Origin: Polyangium sp. 15x6
GTDB lineage: Bacteria; Myxococcota_A; Polyangia; Polyangiales; Polyangiaceae
NCBI RefSeq assembly: GCF_029960785.1
Contig: NZ_JASBQE010000056.1
Span: forward strand, 1 to 64,000
Length of the DNA: 64,000 nt
Direction: 5' to 3'
Below, piece by piece: positions 41,537 to 50,514 of this stretch (positions within the stretch are counted from its first letter, which is position 1; each line of letters starts with the position of its first letter). A model generated the notes under the pieces. The model saw only the letters and a program-made list of their open reading frames with translations, was not told where the DNA came from and made no database searches. A program made the position numbers and the translations under genes.

Positions 41537-43039
41537 ATGCGCGACGACGATCTGCACGAAGCGCGGCCCTCCGCCGCGAGGTACGCTTCCCCAGGGCGAT
41601 CGCTCTGCGTCCGGCTGAGGGACGGCGCGACCCTCACGGAGCGGCCGGACGGCGATCTCGCCGTGCATTCGGCCTTCGGCATGTTCGCGTGCAAGCGCAT
41701 GACCCCCGGCTTGCGCGCCGCGTTCGACGCCCTCGCCGGGTCTTTCGTCACGGTCGACGCACTGGCCGATCGGGTCCTCGGGACCGACGGCGAAGGCGCG
41801 CTGCCGCGGCTCTACCTTCACCTCGAACAGCTTCGGCTCTCGGGGCTGCTCCAGCACGCCGCGGTGCAGGAAGGCGCGATCGTCGCCGAGATCATGGGCC
41901 TCGACCCGCGTTATCGGTTCACGATCCGCGCGCTCTCCTCCGCGCAGCCGTACCTCTTGTCGCGCTTCGCCCATTGCCGTCGCGAGGGCGGCCGGCTGGT
42001 CCTGGAGTCTCCGGTCGGGCACGCGCGGGTCGTCCTCCGGGATCCCCGCGCGGCGATGCTCGTCGCCCTGCTGGCCGAGCCGCACACGCTGCCCAGCCTC
42101 GCCGAGCGCCTGCCGGGGACCCCGGAGGAGGTCGTCGCCGATTGCCTCCAGCTCCTGCTCAACGCGGACACGCTCACGACGGCCGGCGAGGGCGCGTCCG
42201 CGGCCGAGGACGAGGATCCGGCGCTCGCGCAATGGGGTTTCCACGACCTGCTCTTCCACGCCCGCAGCCGTTTCGGGCGGCATTCCACCCCCTTCGGCGC
42301 CACGTTCCGCCACGCCGACCGGATCGCGCCCTTGCCGGCGGTCAAGCCGCCGCCCGGCGACGTGACGATCGTGCTCGAACGGCCCGACCTCGAGCGAATC
42401 CAGGCCGAAGACCCCCCGCTCGCGCGCGTCATGGAAGCGCGGCGCTCGATATACACGTACGGCGAGCACCCCATCACGCTGGAGCAGCTCGGCGAGTTTC
42501 TCTATCGGGTCGGGCGCGTCCGCTCCTCCGGCGAATTCCGGGTGATGAGCGAGGGCGGCCATACGCGGGCGCGCATGGAGGTGACGAGCCGCCCGTATCC
42601 GTCGGGCGGCAAATGCTACGAGATCGAGCTGTACCCGATCGTGCGCCGGTGCGAGGGTCTGCCGGGCGGCATGTACCATTACGACCCGCTGCACCACCGG
42701 CTGAGCCGCGTGCGCGAGCGCGACGGGTACGTCGAGGCGCTCCTGCGGTATGCCTCCGTGGCGGCGCCGAATGGCGACCCGCAGGTGCTCATCGCCCTCG
42801 CGGCACGGTTTCAGCGCGTATCCTGGAAATACGACGCGATCGCCTACGCGACCACGCTGAAGCACGTGGGCGTGCTTTATCAGACCATGTACTTGGTGGC
42901 GACGGCCATGGGCCTCTCGCCATGCGCCCTCGGCAGCGGAGACGCCGACCTCTTCGCCGCGGCCTCGGGGACCAGCTATTTCGCGGAGACCTCCGTCGGC
43001 GAATTCATGCTCGGCAGCGGGCCGGGGGGCGGCCGCTGA
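41537..43039 (+). CDS. SagB/ThcOx-type FMN azoline dehydrogenase
   Basis: 500 residues; ATG at 41537 after GGGAGG. The C-terminal ~230 residues are the nitroreductase-like SagB domain: VMEARRSIYTYGEHPITLEQ with LGEFLYRVGRVR, RPYPSGGKCYEIELYPIV, and AETSVGEFMLGSG at the end. Residues ~1-240 are the extra N-terminal domain found in longer SagB proteins, which resembles a leader-binding winged-helix module. It oxidises azolines to azoles with FMN, so the mature product probably carries thiazoles and/or oxazoles. Cotranscribed with its neighbours (12 and 25 bp gaps). Confidence 0.93.
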   Translation: MRDDDLHEARPSAARYASPGRSLCVRLRDGATLTERPDGDLAVHSAFGMFACKRMTPGLRAAFDALAGSFVTVDALADRVLGTDGEGALPRLYLHLEQLRLSGLLQHAAVQEGAIVAEIMGLDPRYRFTIRALSSAQPYLLSRFAHCRREGGRLVLESPVGHARVVLRDPRAAMLVALLAEPHTLPSLAERLPGTPEEVVADCLQLLLNADTLTTAGEGASAAEDEDPALAQWGFHDLLFHARSRFGRHSTPFGATFRHADRIAPLPAVKPPPGDVTIVLERPDLERIQAEDPPLARVMEARRSIYTYGEHPITLEQLGEFLYRVGRVRSSGEFRVMSEGGHTRARMEVTSRPYPSGGKCYEIELYPIVRRCEGLPGGMYHYDPLHHRLSRVRERDGYVEALLRYASVAAPNGDPQVLIALAARFQRVSWKYDAIAYATTLKHVGVLYQTMYLVATAMGLSPCALGSGDADLFAAASGTSYFAETSVGEFMLGSGPGGGR

Positions 43040-43064
43040 CCGCCATCGAAATGGAGCGTGCAAC

Positions 43065-44483
43065 ATGTCCATGACCCTCTTTCACCGTGCCCTCGAGGCA
43101 AACGCCGTCTACAAGCGTTTCAACGAGCGGTGGGTCGCCGATCCCAGCTTCCGCGAGGCGCTCTCGCGGGACCCGAAAGGAACGCTCGAACGCCACGGAA
43201 TCGCGTGCAGCCCGGAGGACGTCCGCGCGCCGAGCGAGGGCGGCTACTCGGCAGCCACGCGCGCGATGTGGCAGATCGTCCAGACGAAATCGCGCTGGGT
43301 GAAAGCCTTCTACCGGGGGGAGGGCGCGCCCGTCGATCCGCGCATCCGCGCCTTCCGCGAGCGACAAATCGCGCGCCAGTGGCTCGATCTCGGTCCGTTC
43401 CACACGCGCTCCAACATTCACGCCTCGCTGAGCATCGAGCTGACGAAGGGCTGCTCCGTGGGCTGCTGGTTCTGCGCGCTGAGCCCCGGCCGCCTGAGCG
43501 CCGTCTTCCGTCACGACGAGCAAAACCAGGCGCTCTTCCGGGGCGTGCTCCACGCGTTGCAGGATAGCCTGGGACCCGCCGCGAAGACGGGCTTTCTCTA
43601 CTGGGCCACCGATCCGCTGGACAACCCGGATTACGAGCGGTTCTGCCTCGATTTCCACGAAACGATCGGCGTCTTCCCGCCCACGACGACGGCCCTGCCC
43701 CTGCGGGATCCCGCGCGGACGCGAGCCCTGCTTGCGATGTCCGAGGCGCGCGGATGCTGGCTCAACCGATTCTCGATTCTCAGCCTCAAGCAGCTCGACG
43801 CCGTGCACGCGGAATTCACGGCCGAGGAGCTTTCGCGGGTCGAGTGCTTGCCCCTCAACCGCGACTCGGCCTTCGCGTTCAGCAACGCCGGTCGGTTCCG
43901 GGAGCGGGCGAAGAAGGATCCGGGGCTCATGGACAAGCAGCGCAAGACCCTGCGCTGGGCGCCGTGGTACACGGGCGACCCGTCCTACGCGGGCGTCGAT
44001 GCCTACCCGCTCGCGAGCATCGGCTGCGTGACCGGCTTCTTGCTCAACATGTGCGACCGCAGCGTGCAGCTCATCAGCCCCTGCACCGCGGACGAGCGCC
44101 GGCCCCTCGGCTACATCGTCCACGACGAGGCCACGTTCGAGGACGAAACCACGCTCGCGGCCGAGCTCTGCCGCATGATCGACGAGGCCATGTCCCCGGT
44201 CGTCCGGCCGGACGACCGCCCCCGCTTCCACGACTGGCTGCGTTACGAGGAGCTGCCGGACGGCTTCCAGTTGGTGGGACGATTCAAAGGCCACGCGACC
44301 TTCGAGGGCGGCGAGCGCGCCGCAGCGTGGCGGGCGCTCGGGGATCTCGTGCGGGGCGCCGGGAAGACGGCCGCGGAGATCACGCACATCGTGGCGGGGA
44401 TCGACGGCGTCGGTCCGGCCGCCGCGCAGGAGATGCTCGACGACCTTCTGCGCGCGGGCGTGCTCGACGAGGTGGACGGCTGA
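43065..44483 (+). CDS. PoyD-family radical SAM peptide epimerase
   Basis: 472 residues; ATG at 43065. The 4Fe-4S binding motif is C120-x3-C124-x2-C127 in IELTKGCSVGCWFCALSPGR, with SPGRL typical of the RiPP-maturation amino-acid epimerases named after PoyD. The N-terminal ~55 residues (FNERWVADPSFREALSRDP then KGTLERHGI) resemble the NHLP leader itself. The C-terminal ~110 residues hold a winged-helix-like segment (TAAEITHIVAGIDGVGPAAA). The family converts L- to D-residues in the core peptide by hydrogen abstraction at the alpha carbon. Cys elsewhere (C-W-L-N, IGCVTGF, NMCDRS, SPCTAD) may include the hydrogen donor. Cotranscribed with LanM, 1 bp ahead. Confidence 0.92.
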   Translation: MSMTLFHRALEANAVYKRFNERWVADPSFREALSRDPKGTLERHGIACSPEDVRAPSEGGYSAATRAMWQIVQTKSRWVKAFYRGEGAPVDPRIRAFRERQIARQWLDLGPFHTRSNIHASLSIELTKGCSVGCWFCALSPGRLSAVFRHDEQNQALFRGVLHALQDSLGPAAKTGFLYWATDPLDNPDYERFCLDFHETIGVFPPTTTALPLRDPARTRALLAMSEARGCWLNRFSILSLKQLDAVHAEFTAEELSRVECLPLNRDSAFAFSNAGRFRERAKKDPGLMDKQRKTLRWAPWYTGDPSYAGVDAYPLASIGCVTGFLLNMCDRSVQLISPCTADERRPLGYIVHDEATFEDETTLAAELCRMIDEAMSPVVRPDDRPRFHDWLRYEELPDGFQLVGRFKGHATFEGGERAAAWRALGDLVRGAGKTAAEITHIVAGIDGVGPAAAQEMLDDLLRAGVLDEVDG

Positions 44484-44484
44484 C

Positions 44485-47400
44485 ATGGAACCCACAGCGA
44501 CGGAGCGGCGGCGCGCGGCGCTGCTACGGATCATCGCGCGGGCGGCGCCCCCCCACGAGCGCGCCCACAGCGGTTTTTTCTCACCCACCCCCGGCCAGGA
44601 TCGGGCGCGGCGCGAGAAGCTCTCGTACGCCTTTCGTCAGGCCATCGGCGCTGGCGAACCGGGCGGCTTCGATGCGTACCTGCGCGCCCAGGGATCCAAT
44701 GCCGCCGCTTTCGAGGAGGGGCTCGCCGAGGTGACCCTCCGGGATCCACGGGTGCTCCCTGCGTGGGCCCATTCGCTCGAGGCCATGCTGGGGCTCGGCC
44801 CGACCGAGCCCGGGGGCGAGGCGCCGTGGGCCGCGGCCCTGCCACGCTCCGCTCCCTACCCGGAGATCCTCGCGCCTCTGCTGCGGGAGCCGGCGTTGCG
44901 CCTGGACGAGCACATCGCGGCGGCAAAGCTCGACGTCGCGGCGCCGGCGCGGCAAGGGATGCTGTCCGTGCTCGCCTACAGGTTGTGGCGGGTCCTCGAG
45001 CCGGCCCTCGATTACGAGCAGCGCGTGGCTGCAACGAACGCGGGCCTTTTGGGCATGCGCGAGGCGGCGACACCCCCGCCGGGCGCGGACCTGGACGCAT
45101 GGCTCGACAGGCTGGAGCGGTTCCCCGTCCTGGCCTACCTGATCGGGCTCTCATACGCGTACTGGCGCGGCTCCATGGCCGAGATCTGCGAGCGCCTCGC
45201 CGCGGATCGCGCGCTGCTCGTCGAGCGCCTGTTCGACGGCGCCGAGCCGGGGCGTCTGCAGAGCTTCCGGGGCGACGCCGGGGATGTGCACGGGCACGGG
45301 CGGGCCGTCGCGCTCCTCGGCTTCGAGGGCGGGCGCGCGCTCGTCTACAAGCCCAAGGACCTGCGCTGCGCGGCCGCATTCATGGATCTCGTCGCCTTCC
45401 TCGACGGCGCCGGTCTTTCGCCGGAGCTGCACGTGCGCCGCATCCTCGTTCGGGGGAGTCATACCTGGGAGGAGTTCATCGAGCACCGGCCGTGCGAGAA
45501 TGCCGGGGAGGTCGAGCGCTTCTACACCCGCATGGGCATGCTGATCCGCCTCCTGCAACTGCTGGAGGGGCGCGACTTCTGGCTGGACAACTTGATCGCG
45601 CACGGCGAGCACCCGGCCTTCATCGACCTGGAGATGCTGGTCCAGCCACGGGTGGCGACGGGGCACCTCTTGCCCTCCGAGCAGGAGGCCCGGCGGCAGC
45701 TCTCCGAATCCGCGGTCGAGACCTGCGCCATCGTCATGCCGACGCCCATCGATGTCGGCGTGGGGACCGAGGATCTCGGCGCGCTGGCTGCGCCCCGCCC
45801 GTTCCTCAGCCCCTTCAAGCGTTCTCCCTCGGCGGCGCCGCGGCCCGGCCCGCCGAGCGAACGCGATTACGTCACCTGGACGCACCCGGAGCACGCGCCG
45901 GTCCTCGACGGGCAGCCGGCCGTCGCGGCGCGATACCTGGACCGGATCCTGGAGGGATACGGGAGGATGCAGGCGTGCCTGCGCGAAAACCGGACGGCGC
46001 TGCTCGACCCCCGCGGGCCCTTGCGGGGCTTGCGCGGCGCCCCGGTCCGGTTCATCCACCGCGACACCTGGAGCTACCACAAGCTCATTCGCCGGAGCCT
46101 CGCGCCGCGGCTGCTCGCCGATCCCTTCCAGCGGGAGCTCTTCCTCCAGCAGCTCTTCCAGCCCGCCCTCGCGGCCACGGACGATGGCCGCGGCGCGTCG
46201 CACCCCGTGATCGCCCATGGCGAGATCACCGCGCTGCGGGAGCTCGATGTTCCGCTCTTCACCTCCCGCCCGAGCAGCGACGTGGTCTGCACGCCCGCGG
46301 GCGACTGCATCACCGGCTATTTCGACGGCCACGCCTGGGATCGCCTCGTCGAGCGGCTACGCACCCTCGATGCATTTCCCCTCGAGCAGCAGCTCGATAT
46401 CGTCCGCTCGTGCTTCTCGACGGGCCACGAGGCGGCCGCCGCGCCGCCGATCGGCCCACCGCCCGCGAGGGCAGAGGCGGCCGGCTGGGTCGAGGAGGCG
46501 CAGCAGATCGCCGGCGCCGTGCTGGAGGACGCCATCACCGCATCCACCCCCGATAGGGCCTGGTTGGGGCTCGTCTACCATCCCTACATCGGCCATCTCT
46601 CGCTCGGGGTCCTGGAAGCCGATCAGCTCACGGGGACCGGCGGGCTGGCCATCCTGTTCGCGGACCTCTACGCCCTCACAGGCCAGGAGCGCTGGCGAAC
46701 CGCCGCGCGGGGGGCCCTGTTCGCCACGCGCAAGGCCGCGGACGGGACCCGCGCCGCCTTCGTCGACCTCGAGCGCTCCGGGCATGCCCGTACGATTCCA
46801 CCGTATTGCGGGGGCTTCATGGGCACGGGCGCGCATCTCTTCTGCCTCCGCTATTGTGCCAGGGCGCTCGGCGATCCGGAGCTCGACCGCGCCGCCGACG
46901 ATTGCATGTCCGCGCTCCAGATCGAGGCGCTCCTGCCGCGCGCGTGCGCCGACGTCGCCTGCGGCATGACGGGGCTCTTGCTCGCGATGCTGGCGGCGGA
47001 GCAGCCAGGCCCCGCGCACGCCCTCGCGCCTGCGCTCGCGTCACGTCTCCTCGCCATGTGCGGCGCGAGCGGGGAGCTGCCGCAGCCGCCCTATCCAGCG
47101 CGGGATTCATCGATGGCCCGCCTACCCGACCCCACGGCCGGGCTCTGCATGGGCCTCGCCAGGCTCCACGAGCGCGGGTACGAGGGGACAGACGCGCAGC
47201 TCCTCGGCGCGCTGGACGGGCTGCACGCGGCGTGGCGGAGGCAGGATCGCGCGCCCGGCTCCCCTGGGCGGCTGCTCGCCGGGCTGGAGCTCGCGAGGTT
47301 CGGGCTGGGCCTCGACCAAGCGCTCACAGAGGTCGACGACGCGCTCGCCCAGGAGCCGCCGGCGGCAGACACGATCGCGCTGCTCGACGCGCTCGAGATA

Positions 47401-47637
47401 ACCTCGACGGCCTTCGAGCTCACGGGCGCGACGCATCACCGAGCGCGGGCCTTCGCGCTGGCCGAGCAGCTCCGCGCGCTACGGACCTCGACCGGCGCCT
47501 TCTTCCCGGCGTCGCTGGCCGCCGACCGGCACCACCTGTCCATTCTCTGGGGCCTGCCCGCCATCGCGCGCGCCTTCCTCCGGCTGCAGTTCCCCTCCCG
47601 GGTGCCCTCGCTCCGGCTGCTCAGGCTGCCGCGCTGA
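44485..47637 (+). CDS. LanM-like lanthionine synthetase with degenerate cyclase domain
   Basis: 1050 residues. Residues ~150-600 are the LanM dehydratase domain (DUF4135): VHGHGRAVALLGFEGGRALV followed by YKPKD (289-292, phosphate-binding region) and DFWLDNLIAHGEHPAFIDLE (~364-383) in catalytic positions; it phosphorylates and eliminates Ser/Thr to dehydro-residues. Residues ~680-1045 have the seven-fold LanC repeat pattern (GTGGLAILFADL, GGFMGTGAH, CGMTGLLLAML, DPTAGLCMGLARL, WGLPAIARAFLRL). At the positions of the zinc ligands, motif 5 reads SPGRLLAG instead of WCHG and motif 6 reads DALE instead of CHG. Zn-dependent ring closure is therefore unlikely. Dehydration may be the main activity, as for the LanM-like dehydratase of proteusin pathways. 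Confidence 0.92.
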   Translation: MEPTATERRRAALLRIIARAAPPHERAHSGFFSPTPGQDRARREKLSYAFRQAIGAGEPGGFDAYLRAQGSNAAAFEEGLAEVTLRDPRVLPAWAHSLEAMLGLGPTEPGGEAPWAAALPRSAPYPEILAPLLREPALRLDEHIAAAKLDVAAPARQGMLSVLAYRLWRVLEPALDYEQRVAATNAGLLGMREAATPPPGADLDAWLDRLERFPVLAYLIGLSYAYWRGSMAEICERLAADRALLVERLFDGAEPGRLQSFRGDAGDVHGHGRAVALLGFEGGRALVYKPKDLRCAAAFMDLVAFLDGAGLSPELHVRRILVRGSHTWEEFIEHRPCENAGEVERFYTRMGMLIRLLQLLEGRDFWLDNLIAHGEHPAFIDLEMLVQPRVATGHLLPSEQEARRQLSESAVETCAIVMPTPIDVGVGTEDLGALAAPRPFLSPFKRSPSAAPRPGPPSERDYVTWTHPEHAPVLDGQPAVAARYLDRILEGYGRMQACLRENRTALLDPRGPLRGLRGAPVRFIHRDTWSYHKLIRRSLAPRLLADPFQRELFLQQLFQPALAATDDGRGASHPVIAHGEITALRELDVPLFTSRPSSDVVCTPAGDCITGYFDGHAWDRLVERLRTLDAFPLEQQLDIVRSCFSTGHEAAAAPPIGPPPARAEAAGWVEEAQQIAGAVLEDAITASTPDRAWLGLVYHPYIGHLSLGVLEADQLTGTGGLAILFADLYALTGQERWRTAARGALFATRKAADGTRAAFVDLERSGHARTIPPYCGGFMGTGAHLFCLRYCARALGDPELDRAADDCMSALQIEALLPRACADVACGMTGLLLAMLAAEQPGPAHALAPALASRLLAMCGASGELPQPPYPARDSSMARLPDPTAGLCMGLARLHERGYEGTDAQLLGALDGLHAAWRRQDRAPGSPGRLLAGLELARFGLGLDQALTEVDDALAQEPPAADTIALLDALEITSTAFELTGATHHRARAFALAEQLRALRTSTGAFFPASLAADRHHLSILWGLPAIARAFLRLQFPSRVPSLRLLRLPR

Positions 47638-47650
47638 CCTGGGTCATCAC

Positions 47651-48235
47651 GAAGCCGTTTCGCTGGGGCTTCGCCCCAGGCCCGACCAGGGGTTGTCCAC
47701 CCCTGGACCCGGACCAGCGCAAGCGCTGGACCTGGGGTCGATGAACTGCGCGATGCGCAGTTCATCGAACAGGCCGAGGCAAGACCGGCGAGCGACGCTG
47801 CCAACCAAAACGGCTTCGATCGGTAAGCGTGTGGGCACGTCTCCGAGGCGCGTGGGCGCAGGAAAATCACGCGTGGGCGGGGAGCAAAGGCGCGCGTGGG
47901 GGGCGGCGAGGCGCGCGCGCGTGAGGTCGAGATGCGCGTGCATGACGTGGAGATCGTTCGGGAATGTCATGAAGGCGCGTGCCCGCGACGCGAAGACGCG
48001 TGGGCACGAGGGGAAGGCGCGCACGCGTGACTTGGCGACGCGCGCACGCGACCTGGAGACGCGCGCACGCGACTTGGAGACGCGTGCACACCACCTCTGG
48101 GTCGCCACCGGCCTGTGGGAAGAACTGCGCATCGCGCAGTTCTTCCCCCTGAGGTCCAGGGCTTGCCCTGGTCCGGGTCGAGGGGCGGATAGCCCCCGCG
48201 GGGCCCGGGGCAGCGCCCCGGCGCGGCGCGACGGC
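47651..48235. repeat. Quasi-palindromic intergenic element, copy 2 with expanded centre
   Basis: The outer arms match copy 1 (7258-7575): GCTGGGGC/GCCCCAG, CCAGGGG/CCCCTGG, CCAGCGCAAGCGCTGG, GATGAACTGCGC/GCGCAGTTCATC on the left (47740-47766) and GAAGAACTGCGC/GCGCAGTTCTTC on the right, then GGGGCGGATAGCCCC and CGGGGC/GCCCCG. Where copy 1 has ~90 bp between its two long hairpins, this copy has ~340 bp, mostly a 21-nt periodic array. It lies between two genes pointing at each other, where it could act as a two-way terminator. Confidence 0.83.
47826..48099. repeat. Degenerate 21-nt periodic array inside element copy 2
   Basis: Roughly 13 units of 21 nt, each opening with a GGCGCGTG/GACGCGCG-type block; the last units (GACGCGCGCACGCGACCTGG, GACGCGCGCACGCGACTTGG) are almost identical and earlier ones diverge while keeping the period. 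On the - strand it would read as a heptapeptide ARVSKSR-like repeat, but no start site or family supports a gene. Confidence 0.7.
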
Positions 48236-48243
48236 TTGCGATC

Positions 48244-50379
48244 TCAGCGCGTGATCGGCAGACGCCGGGGACTGGGCGTACCTGGCGCTGCGGGGCCGGT
48301 CGTGATGGCGCCGGACGACAGACGCCGGAGCTCTTGGAAGTTGTTTTTGCGGATCGAGTTGCGCCCGGTCACCGTGGCGTGAATCCACCGGGACCATCGC
48401 TCCTCCTCGCTGCTTGCGGTCCAGTCGAGCGGGCGCGTCATCCGCTCGTCAGACCAGGTCTGGTCCCCGACGGCGATCACGGCGCCTGGTGTGGACGCGG
48501 GCTCGGGCAGCTGCGCTGGAACGAGGCGCCGCTGCGTCTCGGCGAAATACGCCGGCCAGTCATGATCCGTGACGAAGACCTTCCCGCGTTGCCTGTCGTA
48601 GCTCGGCAGAACGATCAGGTTTTTCTGGTACGCGACGAGGCTCTCCAGGCTCGCGGCGACGGCCGGGTAGCGCCTGACCAGATGCTCCCGCAGGGCCTCG
48701 AAGAATGCGTCGATCGCGAAGCAGATCTGGACGAAGAGCCAGCGGCACGGATCGATGTGGTAGGGAAAGCCCGGGAGCTGGGGGATGGCCATGAAATCGA
48801 TGGCGTCCTCCTCGTCGAGGTAGCGCTGATGATGGGCCAGCACGGCCTGATAAAAGCCTCTCGAGGGCTCTGCGTTGGCGAAGAAGCCCTCGATCAGATC
48901 CTCGTAGAATTGGGCGTAGGGCACGTCGTGCGTGAAGCGCATGTACACGGCGATCGACTGGGTCACGGCGCAGTTGTGAAGCGCCTTGATGCAAGCGGCG
49001 TAGGCGCTCATCTTCACCCAGTCGGCGCGCGAGAACGTGCTCGTCTCGACGATCAGCCGGCTCTTGGCCTCCAGGACGGGGTCCATGGGGCCCAGCATGC
49101 GCAGGCCATGGTTCAACAGGACGTAGCGGTCGAGCGTCTGGATCTTCCACCGCTCGCGGTATTGCGCCTCGGCGGCCGGCGCGTTGGGGAGTAGGTTGTA
49201 CGGGAAAACCCAGTAATGGGCGTGGATCCCCCATTCCATCAGGTCGGTGAAGCACGACTTCCAGGTCTCGTACTTGTCCCCGGGCATCCCCATGATGAGC
49301 TGGACGTAGATGGGGACGTCGTCCTCCATCAGCTCACGGACGACCTTGATCTGCTTTTGGGTGGAGATATTGGCGCGCTCCGTCGCGGCCAGGACGTCCT
49401 GGTTCGTGTGCTGGATGGAGAGCACGTGGGCCGACGACAGGCCGGAGCCGATGAGCTTCTTGGCGATGGCGACCGTACGCTCGGGATTGTTCTTCGCCGT
49501 GTTGTACGAGAAATACGTCGGGTAGCCGAACGTCTGGTTGGCCGCGACGACGCGGTCGAGGAGCGCCAGATCCCTGGGCAGGATGCCGAAGTTCGCGTCG
49601 GCCAGCATGATGAAGCCGATCTTCGTGCGTCCGAACCACTCGATCTCGGCTTCGAGCCGCGCCATGTCGAAGAGACGCAGCTTCGACATGGTGGCCGAGC
49701 CCCAGTCGCAGAAGCTGCATTTGTAGGGACAGCCGCGGTTCGTCTCCCAGACGGCGATGACATTGCTGGAGAGCGTGCGGCGTAGCTCCTCGTAATAAGC
49801 GCTCTGCGCGATGTACGAGCTGTGCTCGAATCCCGAAGGCACCTCCGCGGGCCCGGTGCAGATGTGGGCGCTCCCGTCCGGTCCGGGCAGGTACAAGCCC
49901 GGGACATCGAGGAAAAGGGCGCCGTCCTGCGGGAGCCCGCGGGCGTCGCCTCGCGCGAGGACACGCTCGAGGATCCTGTTGAACGTGATCTCGCCGTCCT
50001 TGACGGCGATCATGTCGATGTACGGGTATTTGGCGAAGAATGCCGGATCCTTGTAGTCCGGCTCGGGCCCACCGGCGACGATCAGACAATCCGGATGACG
50101 CGATTTGACCTGCTGCGCGATATGGAGCTGGAGCCGCCAGTTCCAGGTATAACAACTCAGCCCCAGCACGTGGATCGGGGTATCCCCATAGGCCGAAAGG
50201 AGGGAGGTGGCGTCCCCCATCCGGTGGATCGGGGGCAGCCAATGCACGTCTTCTCCGCCGGGCCCGAGCCGTTCCCAGGAGGTCTTCAGGATACCCCACA
50301 TGACGGGCAGGTAAGGAATACCCATTTCCATCAGTTGGGGTTCGCTGATCAGGACGTTCTTGCGACATGCTGACGACAT
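48244..50379 (-). CDS. Cobalamin-binding radical SAM enzyme, putative peptide C-methyltransferase
   Basis: 711 residues from the ATG at 50379. Residues ~50-145 are a B12-binding domain (VLGLSCYTWNWRLQLHIAQQ, CLIVAGGPEPDYKDPAFF). The radical SAM motif is C217-x3-C221-x2-C224 in TNRGCPYKCSFCDWGSAT, followed by LSSAHVLSIQHTNQDVLAA and IYVQLIMGMPGDKYETW. The C-terminal ~230 residues are helical. The CDWGSAT type is that of cobalamin-dependent rSAM enzymes such as the proteusin C-methyltransferases PoyB/PoyC, which add methyl groups to unactivated carbons. That it methylates this cluster's peptide is inferred from position; the gene is on the opposite strand, facing LanM. Confidence 0.9.
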   Translation of the reverse strand: MSSACRKNVLISEPQLMEMGIPYLPVMWGILKTSWERLGPGGEDVHWLPPIHRMGDATSLLSAYGDTPIHVLGLSCYTWNWRLQLHIAQQVKSRHPDCLIVAGGPEPDYKDPAFFAKYPYIDMIAVKDGEITFNRILERVLARGDARGLPQDGALFLDVPGLYLPGPDGSAHICTGPAEVPSGFEHSSYIAQSAYYEELRRTLSSNVIAVWETNRGCPYKCSFCDWGSATMSKLRLFDMARLEAEIEWFGRTKIGFIMLADANFGILPRDLALLDRVVAANQTFGYPTYFSYNTAKNNPERTVAIAKKLIGSGLSSAHVLSIQHTNQDVLAATERANISTQKQIKVVRELMEDDVPIYVQLIMGMPGDKYETWKSCFTDLMEWGIHAHYWVFPYNLLPNAPAAEAQYRERWKIQTLDRYVLLNHGLRMLGPMDPVLEAKSRLIVETSTFSRADWVKMSAYAACIKALHNCAVTQSIAVYMRFTHDVPYAQFYEDLIEGFFANAEPSRGFYQAVLAHHQRYLDEEDAIDFMAIPQLPGFPYHIDPCRWLFVQICFAIDAFFEALREHLVRRYPAVAASLESLVAYQKNLIVLPSYDRQRGKVFVTDHDWPAYFAETQRRLVPAQLPEPASTPGAVIAVGDQTWSDERMTRPLDWTASSEEERWSRWIHATVTGRNSIRKNNFQELRRLSSGAITTGPAAPGTPSPRRLPITR

Positions 50380-50514
50380 TCGTGGTCCTCCGCGTCGAGA
50401 CGCGTCGCATACGCCGGAGCCCACGCGCAGCGTCAGGCGCGTCGCCGGGCCGAACGTGGCCGCCCCGGCACGCTCGTATGGCATCTGGTCATCGCCCCCC
50501 TCCGCGTCCAGACG

